42,864 nt of DNA from a virus: positions 1-42,864 of IMG/VR virus record IMGVR_UViG_3300021378_000051; one strand, given 5' to 3'. The translations under genes and the position numbers were made by a program. The stretch's first letter is position 1. Each line of letters starts with the position of its first letter. The notes below the pieces were generated by a model. That model did not search any database and had not been told where the DNA came from. It worked only from the letters and a program-made list of their open reading frames with translations. Shown one piece after another: positions 18,920-27,992 of this stretch.

Positions 18920-21900
18920 TTAGCCGTATATAAGAGTCTGAATTAGTGCTTCGTCTTCCATTTCTTGAGCAGTAATTGCATCAAACTCACCTGCGGAATT
19001 TTGCCACTTAGTTCCGATCCAAGTTTCTAATTCATTAGTTGTGCTGTTATGGCGTGTCTGTCCTAAAACTGGGCTTACTGGTCGTTGTGCTGTTGTTCCT
19101 GATGGAAATTTAACAGCATGGTTGCCTGGGAATACTACAGTATGTGTTCCGGTGCCGCCTATGGTATCAATATCCATAAGTCCGTAATCAACTGCTACAT
19201 TTTCTAGTAATACCTTGCCTGTGCCAGTTGCAACTAAATCAAGATCTGCATTGGTGTTGTTTGTAGATATTGTCGTATCTTGAATACTAATATCGTCAAC
19301 TTGTAAACCATGTATATCTATTCCTGTTGAACTAACTGTACCAACTGTAGTATTATTTACAATGAAAGATATAGTGTTGTTTGTTGGATGTACTGCTAAT
19401 TTAGTGTTTCTGTCGTCTGACGATACTGAACCAAATGTTAATACTGATTGAGCAAATCCTTCATACGCATTATCTGTTGAGTTATAACGTAATGTTCCAA
19501 TTTCGCCTAAGTTAGAACCGCCTGATGCAGCTCCAGCGGCATTATATACTGGGTCACTGCCTGTAAATACAGTTGATGCTGTTCCACCGTCAACTATTAA
19601 TCCAGTAACACTTGCTGTTCCACCGTCAATTGATCCTGTTCCTGCAAGTATTATCTCACTAGCTGTTCCTATTGGAATTTGTAATGATCCAGTACTATTA
19701 ATAATTAGATCACTACTTGGTTGGAATACAATATCACTACTTTCCGTTTGTATGATATTAGTATTAAATCCTAAATCTTGTAAGTAGACAGAACCAGTAC
19801 CGTTTGCACGTAGTTCAAGATCGCTGCTCGAATTAGTAGTTGTAATAACATTATCAAATATGTCTATATCTGTACTACTAACCATATTCTCTAATGCAAA
19901 CGTATTGTTAATTATTATGTTATCTGAGTTGAGTGTTCCTACTGATAAATTGTTTGTTATACTAGCACTGTTATTTGGTATTAAAATCATACCGGAACCA
20001 GCTGCTCGGAGTTCTAAGTTTGCATTTGATGACGTAGTTGTAATAATATTATCATCAATTACAATTTCTTCAAACGCAACTTTAGCATTAATTTCTAAAT
20101 TTGATCCTAATATTACATTACCATTTATAACAGCATCACCAGTTTGATTAGTATTACCTGTACGTGTTAGTACTCCTGTAATATTAGTATCTGCTAAAGT
20201 TGTTTGACCATTAACAGTTAAATTATTATTTGTAATAATTAAATCAGTTTGAATATTAACTGAACCGTTTGGTTCTGCTCTTAACTCTAAATTACTGTTT
20301 GATATTGTAGTTTCGATATAGTTGTCATTAATTTGTATGTTGTTACTGTTTACAACAATATCATCTAAATTAATATCTTGTGTAACATTTATATCTCCAG
20401 TTGTAATACTTGCAACACTTACGTCATTACTAACTGTCATTTGATTTTGAGAAATAACATCACCAGTACCATTTGCACGTAGTTCTAAATCACTATTTGT
20501 TGTGGTGGTTGTTATAATATTCCCGTCAACAAGTATTTCTTCAAACTGTGCTTGTGAACTTACATCTATGTCTTGTGTTACTGTGACATTACCTGTTACT
20601 TGTCTATTACCAGTTTGTGTAGTATTTCCAACATGGGTTAGTGTGCCATTAATATTTACATATGAAAATGCAGGGAACAATCCTATTGTTGTTGTTCCGT
20701 TAACTGTTAAATCTTGATCAAAGTCAACATCATTAGGACCAAATTTAACTAGCCCAGAACCATTTGCTAACAGTTCTAAGTCTGCTGACGAAGTTGTTGT
20801 TTCAATAGTCGATCCGCTTATTCTAAAATCATCAACATCTACATTACCAGTAATATTACTATTACCTGTTTGATTCCATGTTCCGTTAAGAGTAAGCAAT
20901 CCGTCAATATTAGTATTTGCTAATGTGCTGGTTCCGTTAATAGTTAAATTGTTTGATATCTGTAAATTGTCATTAACTGTAATTGGATCTGAAGCAGAAC
21001 GTAATTCTAAATTACTATTTAATGTTGTAGTTGTGATAAAATTGTCTTCAATTTTTATATCGTTAAGATTAAACTCTCCAGAAATAGAATAATCACCTAC
21101 TTGTGTTCTTGTTCCGGTATGTGTTAATAATCCTGTTATTGAAGTTGGATATAATGTTGTTAAACCACTTACTGTTAAATCTTGACCAAGTGTTACATCG
21201 TTACCTTGTATAGTAACATTGCCGGCGCCGCTTGCACGTAGTTCTAAATCACTGTTTGATGTAACAGTTGTAATGAAGTTGTCTTCAATTTTTAATTCGT
21301 CACTAATAAGTTCGCCACTGAGATAGAAATTACCTTGTTGATTAATATCGCCAACATGGGTCATTTCACCGTTTATAATATATGATCCATTAAGTGTTGT
21401 TGTACCATTTACTGTTAAATCTTGTCTAAATTCAACATCGTTAAATGGCATTGTTACTTCACCTGTGCCATTTGCACGTAGATCTAAATCAGTATCTGTT
21501 GCTGTAACTGATACTATATTAGAATCTAATAATATTGTATTGTTAAGTGCTACTTGTCCTGAAATGGCAGTGGTTCCAGTTTGATTATAAGGACTGTTTA
21601 CAGTTAGTAAGCCTGTTAATGTAACATCATCAATGTCGGTGTCTGTGCTAACTGTTAAGTCGTTTGTAATTACTACATCATTACCTGTTACTGTAATGTT
21701 GCCTGAGTAATCTACAACAGGTATAAACTGTACTGACTTGTCTGTTGTAGGAAGAAAGTTACTACCATTAGTGCCGTACCACCCAGTAGGGTTTTCACCA
21801 CCGTTGAATTGTGTTCCTCCTGTTCCCCAGCCAATTAACAACGTAAAGTCGTTTGGACTAAATGATCCAGAGTTAGTATTCTCAATCCAAAAATCCTGAA

Positions 21901-24900
21901 CAGTAAGACCTGATGTGCTAGGTGCATAACCTCTATATGTTCTTGGAACACTTATAATAGCATTATTTGCGCCTTTATATCTTATATAATATTCTTGTCC
22001 TACTACTAGATTAGCAACTGGGCTTTCGTAGATTCCGTTAGTATTAACTCCGTCATAACCAAATCGGGCCGACGAATGTCTAATACTATTATTATTAACA
22101 GCCTGTCCCCATCTTTCAGCACCTGCTACTATTATTTCTGCTGGATGTGTTCTTAATTCAAGATCTGCATTTGAATTAGTAGTTGTAATAAAGTTGTCTT
22201 CAATACGTATTTCAGGAGTAAGTAGTTCTCCAGATAATGTATAATTTCCTGTCTGAGTTCTATCGCCAGTGTGCGTAATAGTTCCGTTAACAGTTGTAGT
22301 GTTTACATCTAGTAATGTATCAACAGTTAATGCTTGACCCATTTCAACATCGTCGAGTAGTCTTACTTTATAGTTTGAGTTGCCGCCAGCAGCACGGAAT
22401 TCTAAATCTCTATTTCCGTTATTAGTTTTAATTTCATTACCAACTATAGTAATGTCATTAATAATGGCAGTATTAAATTCAGTAGTAGTAGTTACATCAA
22501 CATTACCGGTATTATTAATATCATTAGTTACAGTTAAGTTATTAGTTATAGTAACATTGTTATTTGGTATTAGTACTTCGCCTGTGCCATTTGCACGTAA
22601 CTCTAAATCAGTATTTGATGTAGTAGTTGTAATGAAGTTATCATCAATTAGTATTTCTTCAAATTGTGCAGATCCACTTACATCAATATACCCTGTTACT
22701 GTTGAGTTAGTAACCGAAGCATCGCCTGTTTGTACATAATTTCCTGTATGTGTTAATGTGCCTGTAATCCCCGTGTTAGACAGCGTTGTAAGCCCGCTAA
22801 CAGCAAGATCGTTGTTTACTTGTACATTATTACCACTAACTAAAACGTTGCCTGTGCCGCTTGCTCGTAGCTCTAAGGGGGTGTTTGAATCAACTGTAGT
22901 AATAAAATTATCTTGTATTGTAATATTTTGGATATCAGCTTTTGATGAAAATACTGTATTCCAAAGTTTGTTTGATTTACCTAAATCAAAGTTTCCAGTT
23001 GTATGTGGCTCAAAGTCTTGATCAAAATCTACATTAAAGTTTAATGTGTCTGCACCTTCATTACCTAATACATTTAATGTTCCGCCGAAACTTAAATTTC
23101 CGGTAACATCTAAATTGTTGTCAACTGAAGTGTTATTAGTTAAGTTAATTGTACCGGAACTAGCAGAAACATTAATTGGTCCTTGGAAGGACGTAATATC
23201 ATTTCCTAAAAATCTTAAATTACCTGTACTAACTGATGTTCCTGCAATTATAGTAGAATCACCATTAGTTGTAATAGTCAATCCTCTTAATGCGTTTGCT
23301 GTTAAACTATCTAGGTCAACTGTAGTATTACCATTTTCAAAATCAACAAAGAAAGAATCTCCAACCCTAAAGTTACCTAAGTGGTCAGTTGAACTATAAT
23401 ATATTTTACCTGAATTTGATTCGTTTACTTCTTGACTTTGAAGTGCAAGTCCTGTATCATTAGTTACGTCTTTGCCTGCTCCAATGTATCCAAAGTTGTG
23501 TTGTATTAGATACATTAAAGAATCAGCACCGTCTGCTACAGCACCATAATTACCATATACGTTTGCACTACCAATTGAGCGTAGCTCACCGCCATATTTG
23601 AGTGTGCTTCCGTCTGTACTTAGATGTCCTGTTACACCGTTAACGGCATATAACCCTCTGTTGGCAAAATATGTAAATGAATTCAGCCATTCAACTCTTA
23701 CCCCGTTGGTCATTGTAAGTGCATCAACACCTGGCGTAATAAAAGTACAACTGTGGAACAACATACTTGCTTCTTCACTTGTGTTTAATACGCTTGCTCC
23801 ATCTACTAGAACGCCTTTACCTGCATCGCCTTGATTAAATCCTCTAGGGTCGCTTGCACTTGTAACACTGCCTTTTGTAATTACTGTGACATCTTGTATA
23901 TACGGACTTCTTGAAGTGATCGTTGCATTATTAGCAAATCTAAATGCATGTCCTTCATTATTAATACTGTCGTAATAAAAGTCTTTAATTGTAAGATGTA
24001 GTATTGAAGTTTCACCGTTAAGTAAGAAACAGTCATTATTGTTAGTTGCAACAGTTGGTTTAATAATTGTATTTCTAAAGTCGTTACCTTTAATAGTAAC
24101 ACCTTCTGGAACTTCTATTGGAAATGCTTCTTCGTATTCTCCTGCAAAAACAATAATAGTATCGCCTGACGATGCTTGAGAACAAGCATACTTAAGAGTT
24201 AGAAATGCTTCGTATGTATGTAAACCTGAATTTGAATCGTCACCATTTTTAGTAACATAGTAACTATTGCCTACATCTAAGAACGGATTAACACCTGCAA
24301 TCAATGCTCCTTGTACACCAACTTCTTGACCATTAACAAATTTAGTGTATAAGTTATTCCATGTTTTGTTTGTTTCGCCTAGGTCAAATGTATCGTTTTG
24401 ATCTGGTATAATATTACTAATTACATCTGCATTAAAAGTAATATTATCTGTATCATCACTACCTAGTATAATATTACCATCGGCTGTAATGTCACCAGTT
24501 GCATGTAAATTAGCATTTACTTGTAAGTCATTTGTTTCAACTGTGCCGACACCATTTGTACGTAATTCTAAATTTTGATTAGCATCTTTAGTAGCAATGT
24601 AGTAGTTTGATATTTGTATATCTTCAGTTTCTAATGTACCAGGAACAACAACACTTCTAGTAGGATTAAAATTTAAATCTCCAAACATGATTCCTATGTT
24701 TCCAGTAGGTTGCATGTATACATCATCAAATTGAGCAAGTGTGTCAACTATTAAGTTAGTTGTTCTAATTGTGCCATCGACATGAAAGTCGCTGGAAGGC
24801 GAGTTGGTTCTAACACCAATCCTATCGTTGTTTACATCAATATAAAGTAAGTCTGTTTCAAAAGCAATATCCACACCTTCACGTAAAAGGTTTTCTTTTA

Positions 24901-24934
24901 ATATTGGTCCTGAAATTCTACCGAGTTGTGCCAT
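18920..24934 (-). CDS. Giant repeat fibre protein (2004 aa), paralogue of the 1888-aa protein
   Basis: The N-terminus GRISGPILKENLLREGVDIA aligns with the downstream paralogue. A beta-helix region starts near residue 223 (YYVTKNGDDSNSG, then IIVFAGEYEEAFPIEVPEG), with a GNFRVGDSFFVDF segment near 515. From about 670 to 1720 it carries fibre repeats of the DDNFITT / LELRANGTGEV / LTVNGTTT / LTHTGN type, about 14 LELRA-like cores in all. One repeat is interrupted at about residues 930-1077 by a non-repetitive domain rich in Gly, Asn, Trp and Tyr. The C-terminus has a GTTAQRPVSPVLGQTRHNS module and ends EALIQTLIYG. It is a trimeric fibre candidate. A late-promoter variant (24959-24966) and AAGGA sit upstream of the ATG. 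Confidence 0.87.
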   Translation of the reverse strand: MAQLGRISGPILKENLLREGVDIAFETDLLYIDVNNDRIGVRTNSPSSDFHVDGTIRTTNLIVDTLAQFDDVYMQPTGNIGIMFGDLNFNPTRSVVVPGTLETEDIQISNYYIATKDANQNLELRTNGVGTVETNDLQVNANLHATGDITADGNIILGSDDTDNITFNADVISNIIPDQNDTFDLGETNKTWNNLYTKFVNGQEVGVQGALIAGVNPFLDVGNSYYVTKNGDDSNSGLHTYEAFLTLKYACSQASSGDTIIVFAGEYEEAFPIEVPEGVTIKGNDFRNTIIKPTVATNNNDCFLLNGETSILHLTIKDFYYDSINNEGHAFRFANNATITSRSPYIQDVTVITKGSVTSASDPRGFNQGDAGKGVLVDGASVLNTSEEASMLFHSCTFITPGVDALTMTNGVRVEWLNSFTYFANRGLYAVNGVTGHLSTDGSTLKYGGELRSIGSANVYGNYGAVADGADSLMYLIQHNFGYIGAGKDVTNDTGLALQSQEVNESNSGKIYYSSTDHLGNFRVGDSFFVDFENGNTTVDLDSLTANALRGLTITTNGDSTIIAGTSVSTGNLRFLGNDITSFQGPINVSASSGTINLTNNTSVDNNLDVTGNLSFGGTLNVLGNEGADTLNFNVDFDQDFEPHTTGNFDLGKSNKLWNTVFSSKADIQNITIQDNFITTVDSNTPLELRASGTGNVLVSGNNVQVNNDLAVSGLTTLSNTGITGTLTHTGNYVQTGDASVTNSTVTGYIDVSGSAQFEEILIDDNFITTTTSNTDLELRANGTGEVLIPNNNVTITNNLTVTNDINNTGNVDVTTTTEFNTAIINDITIVGNEIKTNNGNRDLEFRAAGGNSNYKVRLLDDVEMGQALTVDTLLDVNTTTVNGTITHTGDRTQTGNYTLSGELLTPEIRIEDNFITTTNSNADLELRTHPAEIIVAGAERWGQAVNNNSIRHSSARFGYDGVNTNGIYESPVANLVVGQEYYIRYKGANNAIISVPRTYRGYAPSTSGLTVQDFWIENTNSGSFSPNDFTLLIGWGTGGTQFNGGENPTGWYGTNGSNFLPTTDKSVQFIPVVDYSGNITVTGNDVVITNDLTVSTDTDIDDVTLTGLLTVNSPYNQTGTTAISGQVALNNTILLDSNIVSVTATDTDLDLRANGTGEVTMPFNDVEFRQDLTVNGTTTLNGSYIINGEMTHVGDINQQGNFYLSGELISDELKIEDNFITTVTSNSDLELRASGAGNVTIQGNDVTLGQDLTVSGLTTLYPTSITGLLTHTGTRTQVGDYSISGEFNLNDIKIEDNFITTTTLNSNLELRSASDPITVNDNLQISNNLTINGTSTLANTNIDGLLTLNGTWNQTGNSNITGNVDVDDFRISGSTIETTTSSADLELLANGSGLVKFGPNDVDFDQDLTVNGTTTIGLFPAFSYVNINGTLTHVGNTTQTGNRQVTGNVTVTQDIDVSSQAQFEEILVDGNIITTTTTNSDLELRANGTGDVISQNQMTVSNDVSVASITTGDINVTQDINLDDIVVNSNNIQINDNYIETTISNSNLELRAEPNGSVNIQTDLIITNNNLTVNGQTTLADTNITGVLTRTGNTNQTGDAVINGNVILGSNLEINAKVAFEEIVIDDNIITTTSSNANLELRAAGSGMILIPNNSASITNNLSVGTLNSDNIIINNTFALENMVSSTDIDIFDNVITTTNSSSDLELRANGTGSVYLQDLGFNTNIIQTESSDIVFQPSSDLIINSTGSLQIPIGTASEIILAGTGSIDGGTASVTGLIVDGGTASTVFTGSDPVYNAAGAASGGSNLGEIGTLRYNSTDNAYEGFAQSVLTFGSVSSDDRNTKLAVHPTNNTISFIVNNTTVGTVSSTGIDIHGLQVDDISIQDTTISTNNTNADLDLVATGTGKVLLENVAVDYGLMDIDTIGGTGTHTVVFPGNHAVKFPSGTTAQRPVSPVLGQTRHNSTTNELETWIGTKWQNSAGEFDAITAQEMEDEALIQTLIYG
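19780..22940 (-). repeat. Tandem degenerate coding repeats in the 2004-aa fibre gene
   Basis: The same module as in the downstream paralogue is repeated here. The plus strand shows gtagttgtaat(a/g)aa(g/t) followed by ttatcatcaatta at about 20035 and 22622 and variants at about 20510, 21017, 21262 and 22180. Copies are shared between the two fibre genes, so recombination between genes as well as within them is possible. Confidence 0.75.
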
Positions 24935-24958
24935 ACTGCAATTAGTTCCTTATATACA

Positions 24959-24966
24959 GTATTTAG
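24959..24966 (-). promoter_or_regulatory. Late promoter variant (CTAAATAC)
   Basis: The minus strand reads CTAAATACTGTATATAAGG upstream of the 2004-residue fibre gene. It differs from ATAAATAC at the first base. Position and spacing (about 24 nt to the ATG) fit the other late promoters in this window. Confidence 0.5.
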
Positions 24967-24974
24967 CGGAAAAC

Positions 24975-25499
24975 TTATTTGTCGAAGTTATGGATAACAG
25001 TAACAGGTTTGCCTACTGGAGGAGCTTCGTTAAAGTAGATATAATATCCTGTTGGTTTTCCTGCTGGATTTTGAACGATATCGTAGTTGCCGCCAACTCC
25101 GTGTTCATTTGCTGGAAGTTGAAAAACGTTTTCAACAAAAACTAAAATATTTTGTGGTGCTACTGGAACAGGATAGTCTGTATCGCCGCTGTCTAATACT
25201 CCAAAAAATTGTTCTGATGCATCACCAAGGCCAAGCGTTTGTACTTTAATGCCTGCACGTACTGGCTCTGAAAATCTTGCAGATCTCCATGCACCGGCTT
25301 CATAAAGTTCAAATTTATTTTCATCTGTATTGTAACGTAGATGTCCGTTATTTGGATAGGTAGGACGCTCTGCTGTAGACCCTTTTGGTACTAATACAGC
25401 ATTCGCACTATCAAGGCGAACTTCGTCGTCGACTGTGTAGTTAACACCTTTGCCTACAAGTCCTCTTGTGTTTGTACTTTGCCTACGAATGTATCTCAT
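24975..25499 (-). CDS. Small virion structural protein with fibre C-terminal-type module
   Basis: This 174-residue protein (MRYIRRQSTNTRGLVGKG...) contains a GSTAERPTYPNNGHLRYNT segment followed by an E.YE.GAW motif. The same RP...G.(I/L)R(Y/F)NT...E.Y...W module is found near the C-termini of both giant repeat fibres. It may therefore be a fibre-connecting or baseplate-attachment protein. Its start overlaps the stop of the upstream gene (TAATG), indicating coupled translation. The exact role is unknown. Confidence 0.78.
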   Translation of the reverse strand: MRYIRRQSTNTRGLVGKGVNYTVDDEVRLDSANAVLVPKGSTAERPTYPNNGHLRYNTDENKFELYEAGAWRSARFSEPVRAGIKVQTLGLGDASEQFFGVLDSGDTDYPVPVAPQNILVFVENVFQLPANEHGVGGNYDIVQNPAGKPTGYYIYFNEAPPVGKPVTVIHNFDK

Positions 25500-25885
25500 T
25501 ATACTTCCAAATAACTAATTGTTGCACTAATAACTTCTGGTGATGTAGTAAGTGCATATACTAAGTCGTTTTCTTCTAAAATTATTTTTTCTGTGTCAAA
25601 CGTAAAAGTTTCACCACCTGGTATTGGAATAGCGTTAAGAACTAAGTTTTTATCCCCTGCTGGCTCGCCACCTTTTACAAAGTGCAAACTTAAATATGTT
25701 AAATCACTATTTGGTGTGTCAGGATCTGCTATTCCTGTATTACAAAATAGTATAGTTGTAATAGCCCATTTTTTACCTACCGGAACACGGAAGTCTGCAG
25801 CACCGCCTGGGTTACTATCTGGTAAAAGGCTAGTACGACCGTTACCGTCATCGTTGCTACCAATTTGTACATTATGTATTGCCAT
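25499..25885 (-). CDS. Small virion-associated hypothetical protein, beta-rich
   Basis: This 128-residue protein (MAIHNVQIGSNDDG...) is predicted beta-rich, with LTYLSLHFVKGG, a PGGETFTF turn and a terminal VISATISYLEV strand resembling the end of the 109-residue protein at 12769-13098. A GAGGAT ribosome site precedes the ATG. It lies 10 nt after the 363-residue structural gene and overlaps the next gene by one base. The context indicates a structural or fibre-associated protein. Confidence 0.75.
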   Translation of the reverse strand: MAIHNVQIGSNDDGNGRTSLLPDSNPGGAADFRVPVGKKWAITTILFCNTGIADPDTPNSDLTYLSLHFVKGGEPAGDKNLVLNAIPIPGGETFTFDTEKIILEENDLVYALTTSPEVISATISYLEV

Positions 25886-25895
25886 TTCTTATCCT

Positions 25896-26987
25896 CTAAA
25901 ATATCATCGAATATAATATAGCTCTATTACGACTAATTACTTCGTCTGCCTTGTTATTACTATTTACAAAATGTAAGCCTGTGCCACCAACTGATTCGGT
26001 GTCAGCATACACTTTGATTCCTGACGTTGGATAATCAGGTTTTGTTGTATCAGCATCAACGCCTAAGTTAGCATCATTATCAAATGGTCCTGGCGTTAAA
26101 TGTAATATATCATCTATTCTTACACTGTTAGTTCCTGGTGCTTTTATTACTAAATCACTTGCTGATGTTGTTGATATAGTAGTGTCGTCAATTTCAATAT
26201 GTTGTAACTGAACTTTGCCACCAAAGAATCTACTTACTACGTTACCGTCAAGTTCAAATTCAATTTGACTTTCTGAACGGTATCCTGGATCGGAAGGATC
26301 TAATGCGCCTGCTACTTCAAAGTCAAAAACTTCAACTGACGAAGTAGTAGTTGTTCCTTCTTGAATTTTATCTTGGAATCTACCTTGGAAAAATGATTGT
26401 GTATAGTCTGCAACTGCTTGTGCGTTAACAAGTCCATCTGGTTTAGTAATTGCTGAGTTAACATCAATATCATTGCTACCTGGTGTTACGTAAGGATATA
26501 TGTTTTCTTGATAGTCAACACAACCTTCAACTGTAACAATAGCACCACTGCCTTGATTTATAAGATATAAACTAGCACCTTTAGTATCAATACTGTTTGT
26601 CTGAAGTCCTAATAACGTTGAACCCGATGTCGATGGAACTACTTTTCTAGCTGCCCATGCACCGTATCCAAGTAAGTTACCTGGACCGTTTTCAACGTCC
26701 TCATCAAATACAAAGTAAACTTCATCAGCTGATCCTCTGTAAACTTCAAGTCCTGCTACTCTACCAGGAACAGCTGCAATAGCTGCTGAAGTTTGATTAA
26801 GTGTAATAATTCTATCTTCAACTTTTAATTCAGTTGTTTCAATTGTCGTAGTCTCTCCTTCAACAACTAAATCACCTGTAATTCTAACAGTACCGCCGCT
26901 GGCATTTGGACCTACGTCAAGTTTTATCTCTCCGCCGTCTGTAACAGCTAGTACATAATTACCGTCTATTTTAGAATATCTTGCCAT
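25896..26987 (-). CDS. Virion structural protein (363 aa), fibre/baseplate-like
   Basis: The N-terminus MARYSKIDGNYVLAV is followed by a GTVRITGDLVVEGETTTI segment like the fibre repeats of the giant genes, then KVEDRIITLN. A later stretch repeats the fibre core in shortened form (IEIDDTTIST, then SDLVIKAPGT), and the end (NRAILYSMIF) resembles the hydrophobic ends of the giant fibres. It is similar in style to structural proteins of T4-like cyanophages and pelagiphages; this is recognition by pattern, not by search. It starts a three-gene run (25896, 25499, 24975) with short or overlapping joints. An ACAGGA site lies upstream of the ATG. Confidence 0.78.
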   Translation of the reverse strand: MARYSKIDGNYVLAVTDGGEIKLDVGPNASGGTVRITGDLVVEGETTTIETTELKVEDRIITLNQTSAAIAAVPGRVAGLEVYRGSADEVYFVFDEDVENGPGNLLGYGAWAARKVVPSTSGSTLLGLQTNSIDTKGASLYLINQGSGAIVTVEGCVDYQENIYPYVTPGSNDIDVNSAITKPDGLVNAQAVADYTQSFFQGRFQDKIQEGTTTTSSVEVFDFEVAGALDPSDPGYRSESQIEFELDGNVVSRFFGGKVQLQHIEIDDTTISTTSASDLVIKAPGTNSVRIDDILHLTPGPFDNDANLGVDADTTKPDYPTSGIKVYADTESVGGTGLHFVNSNNKADEVISRNRAILYSMIF

Positions 26988-27012
26988 TTAATGTTTTCCT
27001 GTTCTATAAAAC

Positions 27013-27036
27013 TAGGGGAGATATTACACTCCCCTA
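27013..27036 (-). terminator. Hairpin terminator after the 125-aa gene
   Basis: An 8-bp stem TAGGGGAG/CTCCCCTA with an 8-nt loop lies 7 nt after the stop at 27043. On the minus strand it is followed by GTTTTAT. The U tract is short, so it may be partial, with read-through into the 363-residue gene. Confidence 0.65.
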
Positions 27037-27042
27037 ATTAAA

Positions 27043-27420
27043 TTAGATTTCTGTCAGTACCATAATAGTTTCTGTAGAATCGTTCTGTATAGCCCAAGTG
27101 TAACGGACGTTGTTGAAATCTCTACAAGTTCTATTGTAAAGTTTTGCAATTCTTACTTGTCCGCCGCCACCGCCGGATAATGTTCCTTGAATTGACATTT
27201 GGTTAGCACCTAGTGCTCCAGATGCTGCATCAACTAGTGTACATATACCTACGTTGCCGCCGCCTGCTTTCGCATCGTCAACTTTGAATTTATTTACAGA
27301 TCTTTGTGAAAGTATGTAACCTTCTTCTGATTCTGCGTTACCTGCAACTTGACAATTTACTGTAAAGTTTGTTCCATCACCTGGTGTACCGAAGTTCTTT
27401 TTATTTACTGGACGTCCCAT
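27043..27420 (-). CDS. Conserved marine T4-like phage structural protein (MGRPVNKK family)
   Basis: This 125-residue protein begins MGRPVNKKNFG and is rich in Gly and Asn, including a GTLSGGGGGQVRIAKLYN stretch. Proteins with this opening are familiar from T4-like cyanophages and pelagiphages as uncharacterised virion components; that is from memory. A late promoter (27511-27518) lies about 90 nt upstream and AAGGAG sits 8 nt before the ATG. The gene is followed by its own hairpin terminator, so it is probably strongly expressed as a single-gene transcript, fitting an abundant virion protein. Confidence 0.78.
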   Translation of the reverse strand: MGRPVNKKNFGTPGDGTNFTVNCQVAGNAESEEGYILSQRSVNKFKVDDAKAGGGNVGICTLVDAASGALGANQMSIQGTLSGGGGGQVRIAKLYNRTCRDFNNVRYTWAIQNDSTETIMVLTEI

Positions 27421-27510
27421 TTTTTTCTCCTTAATAGTTTACGTTCTATGTAATACGCAGTGGGTCAATTCTGCATAAGTCTGCGTTGTGCAGCACGATT
27501 TACGACAATA
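27421..27510 (-). promoter_or_regulatory. Structured 5' leader of the 125-aa structural gene
   Basis: The roughly 85-nt leader can form a long-range helix ACGCAG/CTGCGT and a local GTGC/GCAC pairing, ending in a single-stranded A-rich ribosome site (AAGGAGAAAAAA). No ORF and no known riboswitch were recognised in it. Confidence 0.35.
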
Positions 27511-27518
27511 GTATTTAT
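27511..27518 (-). promoter_or_regulatory. T4-type late promoter (ATAAATACTATT)
   Basis: The minus strand reads GATAAATACTATTG. The element overlaps the first base of the TGA stop of the upstream 135-residue gene. It drives the 125-residue structural gene. Confidence 0.8.
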
Positions 27519-27925
27519 CAAAAGAAGTTAGTTCGCAAAGAGTTCTTATCTTGTATGCTATTCAAAAATTTACTAAGATAGTCAAAATGTATACCTAATG
27601 TTTTAAATAATTCATTATGTAAACTTTCTGATACATGTATGTAACTTGACTTGCCTACATCGCTTACGTACTTAGAGTTTAATTTATAGTCAGGGAATAT
27701 TCCTGCAACGAATAAGCAAGTGTCGCCTAATGTTTTTGCATCTCTATAATTGTTAATAGTTAGATAAGACTCTGCAAGAGTTCTAGGAAAAAAGTCTGGT
27801 CTGTCAACATAGGAAGCTAATAGAGCAACAATATAATGTTCTATGTCAACAGGAAGTTGTACTCCAGTGGTTTGTGAAGTGTCTTGTACGATATCATACA
27901 TTATAGGAATGTATTCGTCCTTCAT
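27518..27925 (-). CDS. Hypothetical protein (135 aa), possibly leaderless
   Basis: This alpha-helical 135-residue protein (MKDEYIPIMYDIVQD...) contains EHYIVALLASYVDRPDF and RDAKTLGDTCLFVAGIFPD. The pattern of a cell-wide uncharacterised bacterial family with L.D.GD.CL..AG.FP seems familiar, but no function is known to me. A late promoter lies only 4 nt upstream of the ATG (27930-27937), with no ribosome site between, so the transcript may be leaderless. An alternative start is the Met at codon 9. It is the last unit of the small-gene cassette that follows the capsid gene. Confidence 0.75.
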   Translation of the reverse strand: MKDEYIPIMYDIVQDTSQTTGVQLPVDIEHYIVALLASYVDRPDFFPRTLAESYLTINNYRDAKTLGDTCLFVAGIFPDYKLNSKYVSDVGKSSYIHVSESLHNELFKTLGIHFDYLSKFLNSIQDKNSLRTNFF

Positions 27926-27929
27926 ACAA

Positions 27930-27937
27930 GTATTTAT
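27930..27937 (-). promoter_or_regulatory. T4-type late promoter abutting a start codon
   Basis: The minus strand reads ATAAATACTTGTATG. In T4 late promoters, transcription begins about 6 nt after the final A of the TATAAATA element. That would place the 5' end at or beside the ATG of the 135-residue gene. Confidence 0.65.
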
Positions 27938-27944
27938 GAAAAAG

Positions 27945-27978
27945 AAAAAGCTCTACCAGTTTCTTAGCAGAGCTTTTT
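27945..27978. terminator. Bidirectional hairpin terminator
   Basis: A 10-bp stem AAAAAGCTCT/AGAGCTTTTT with a 14-nt loop gives a T5 run on either strand. On the minus strand it ends the transcript of the 54-residue gene, 14 nt after its stop. Confidence 0.85.
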
Positions 27979-27992
27979 AATGACTATGCAAT

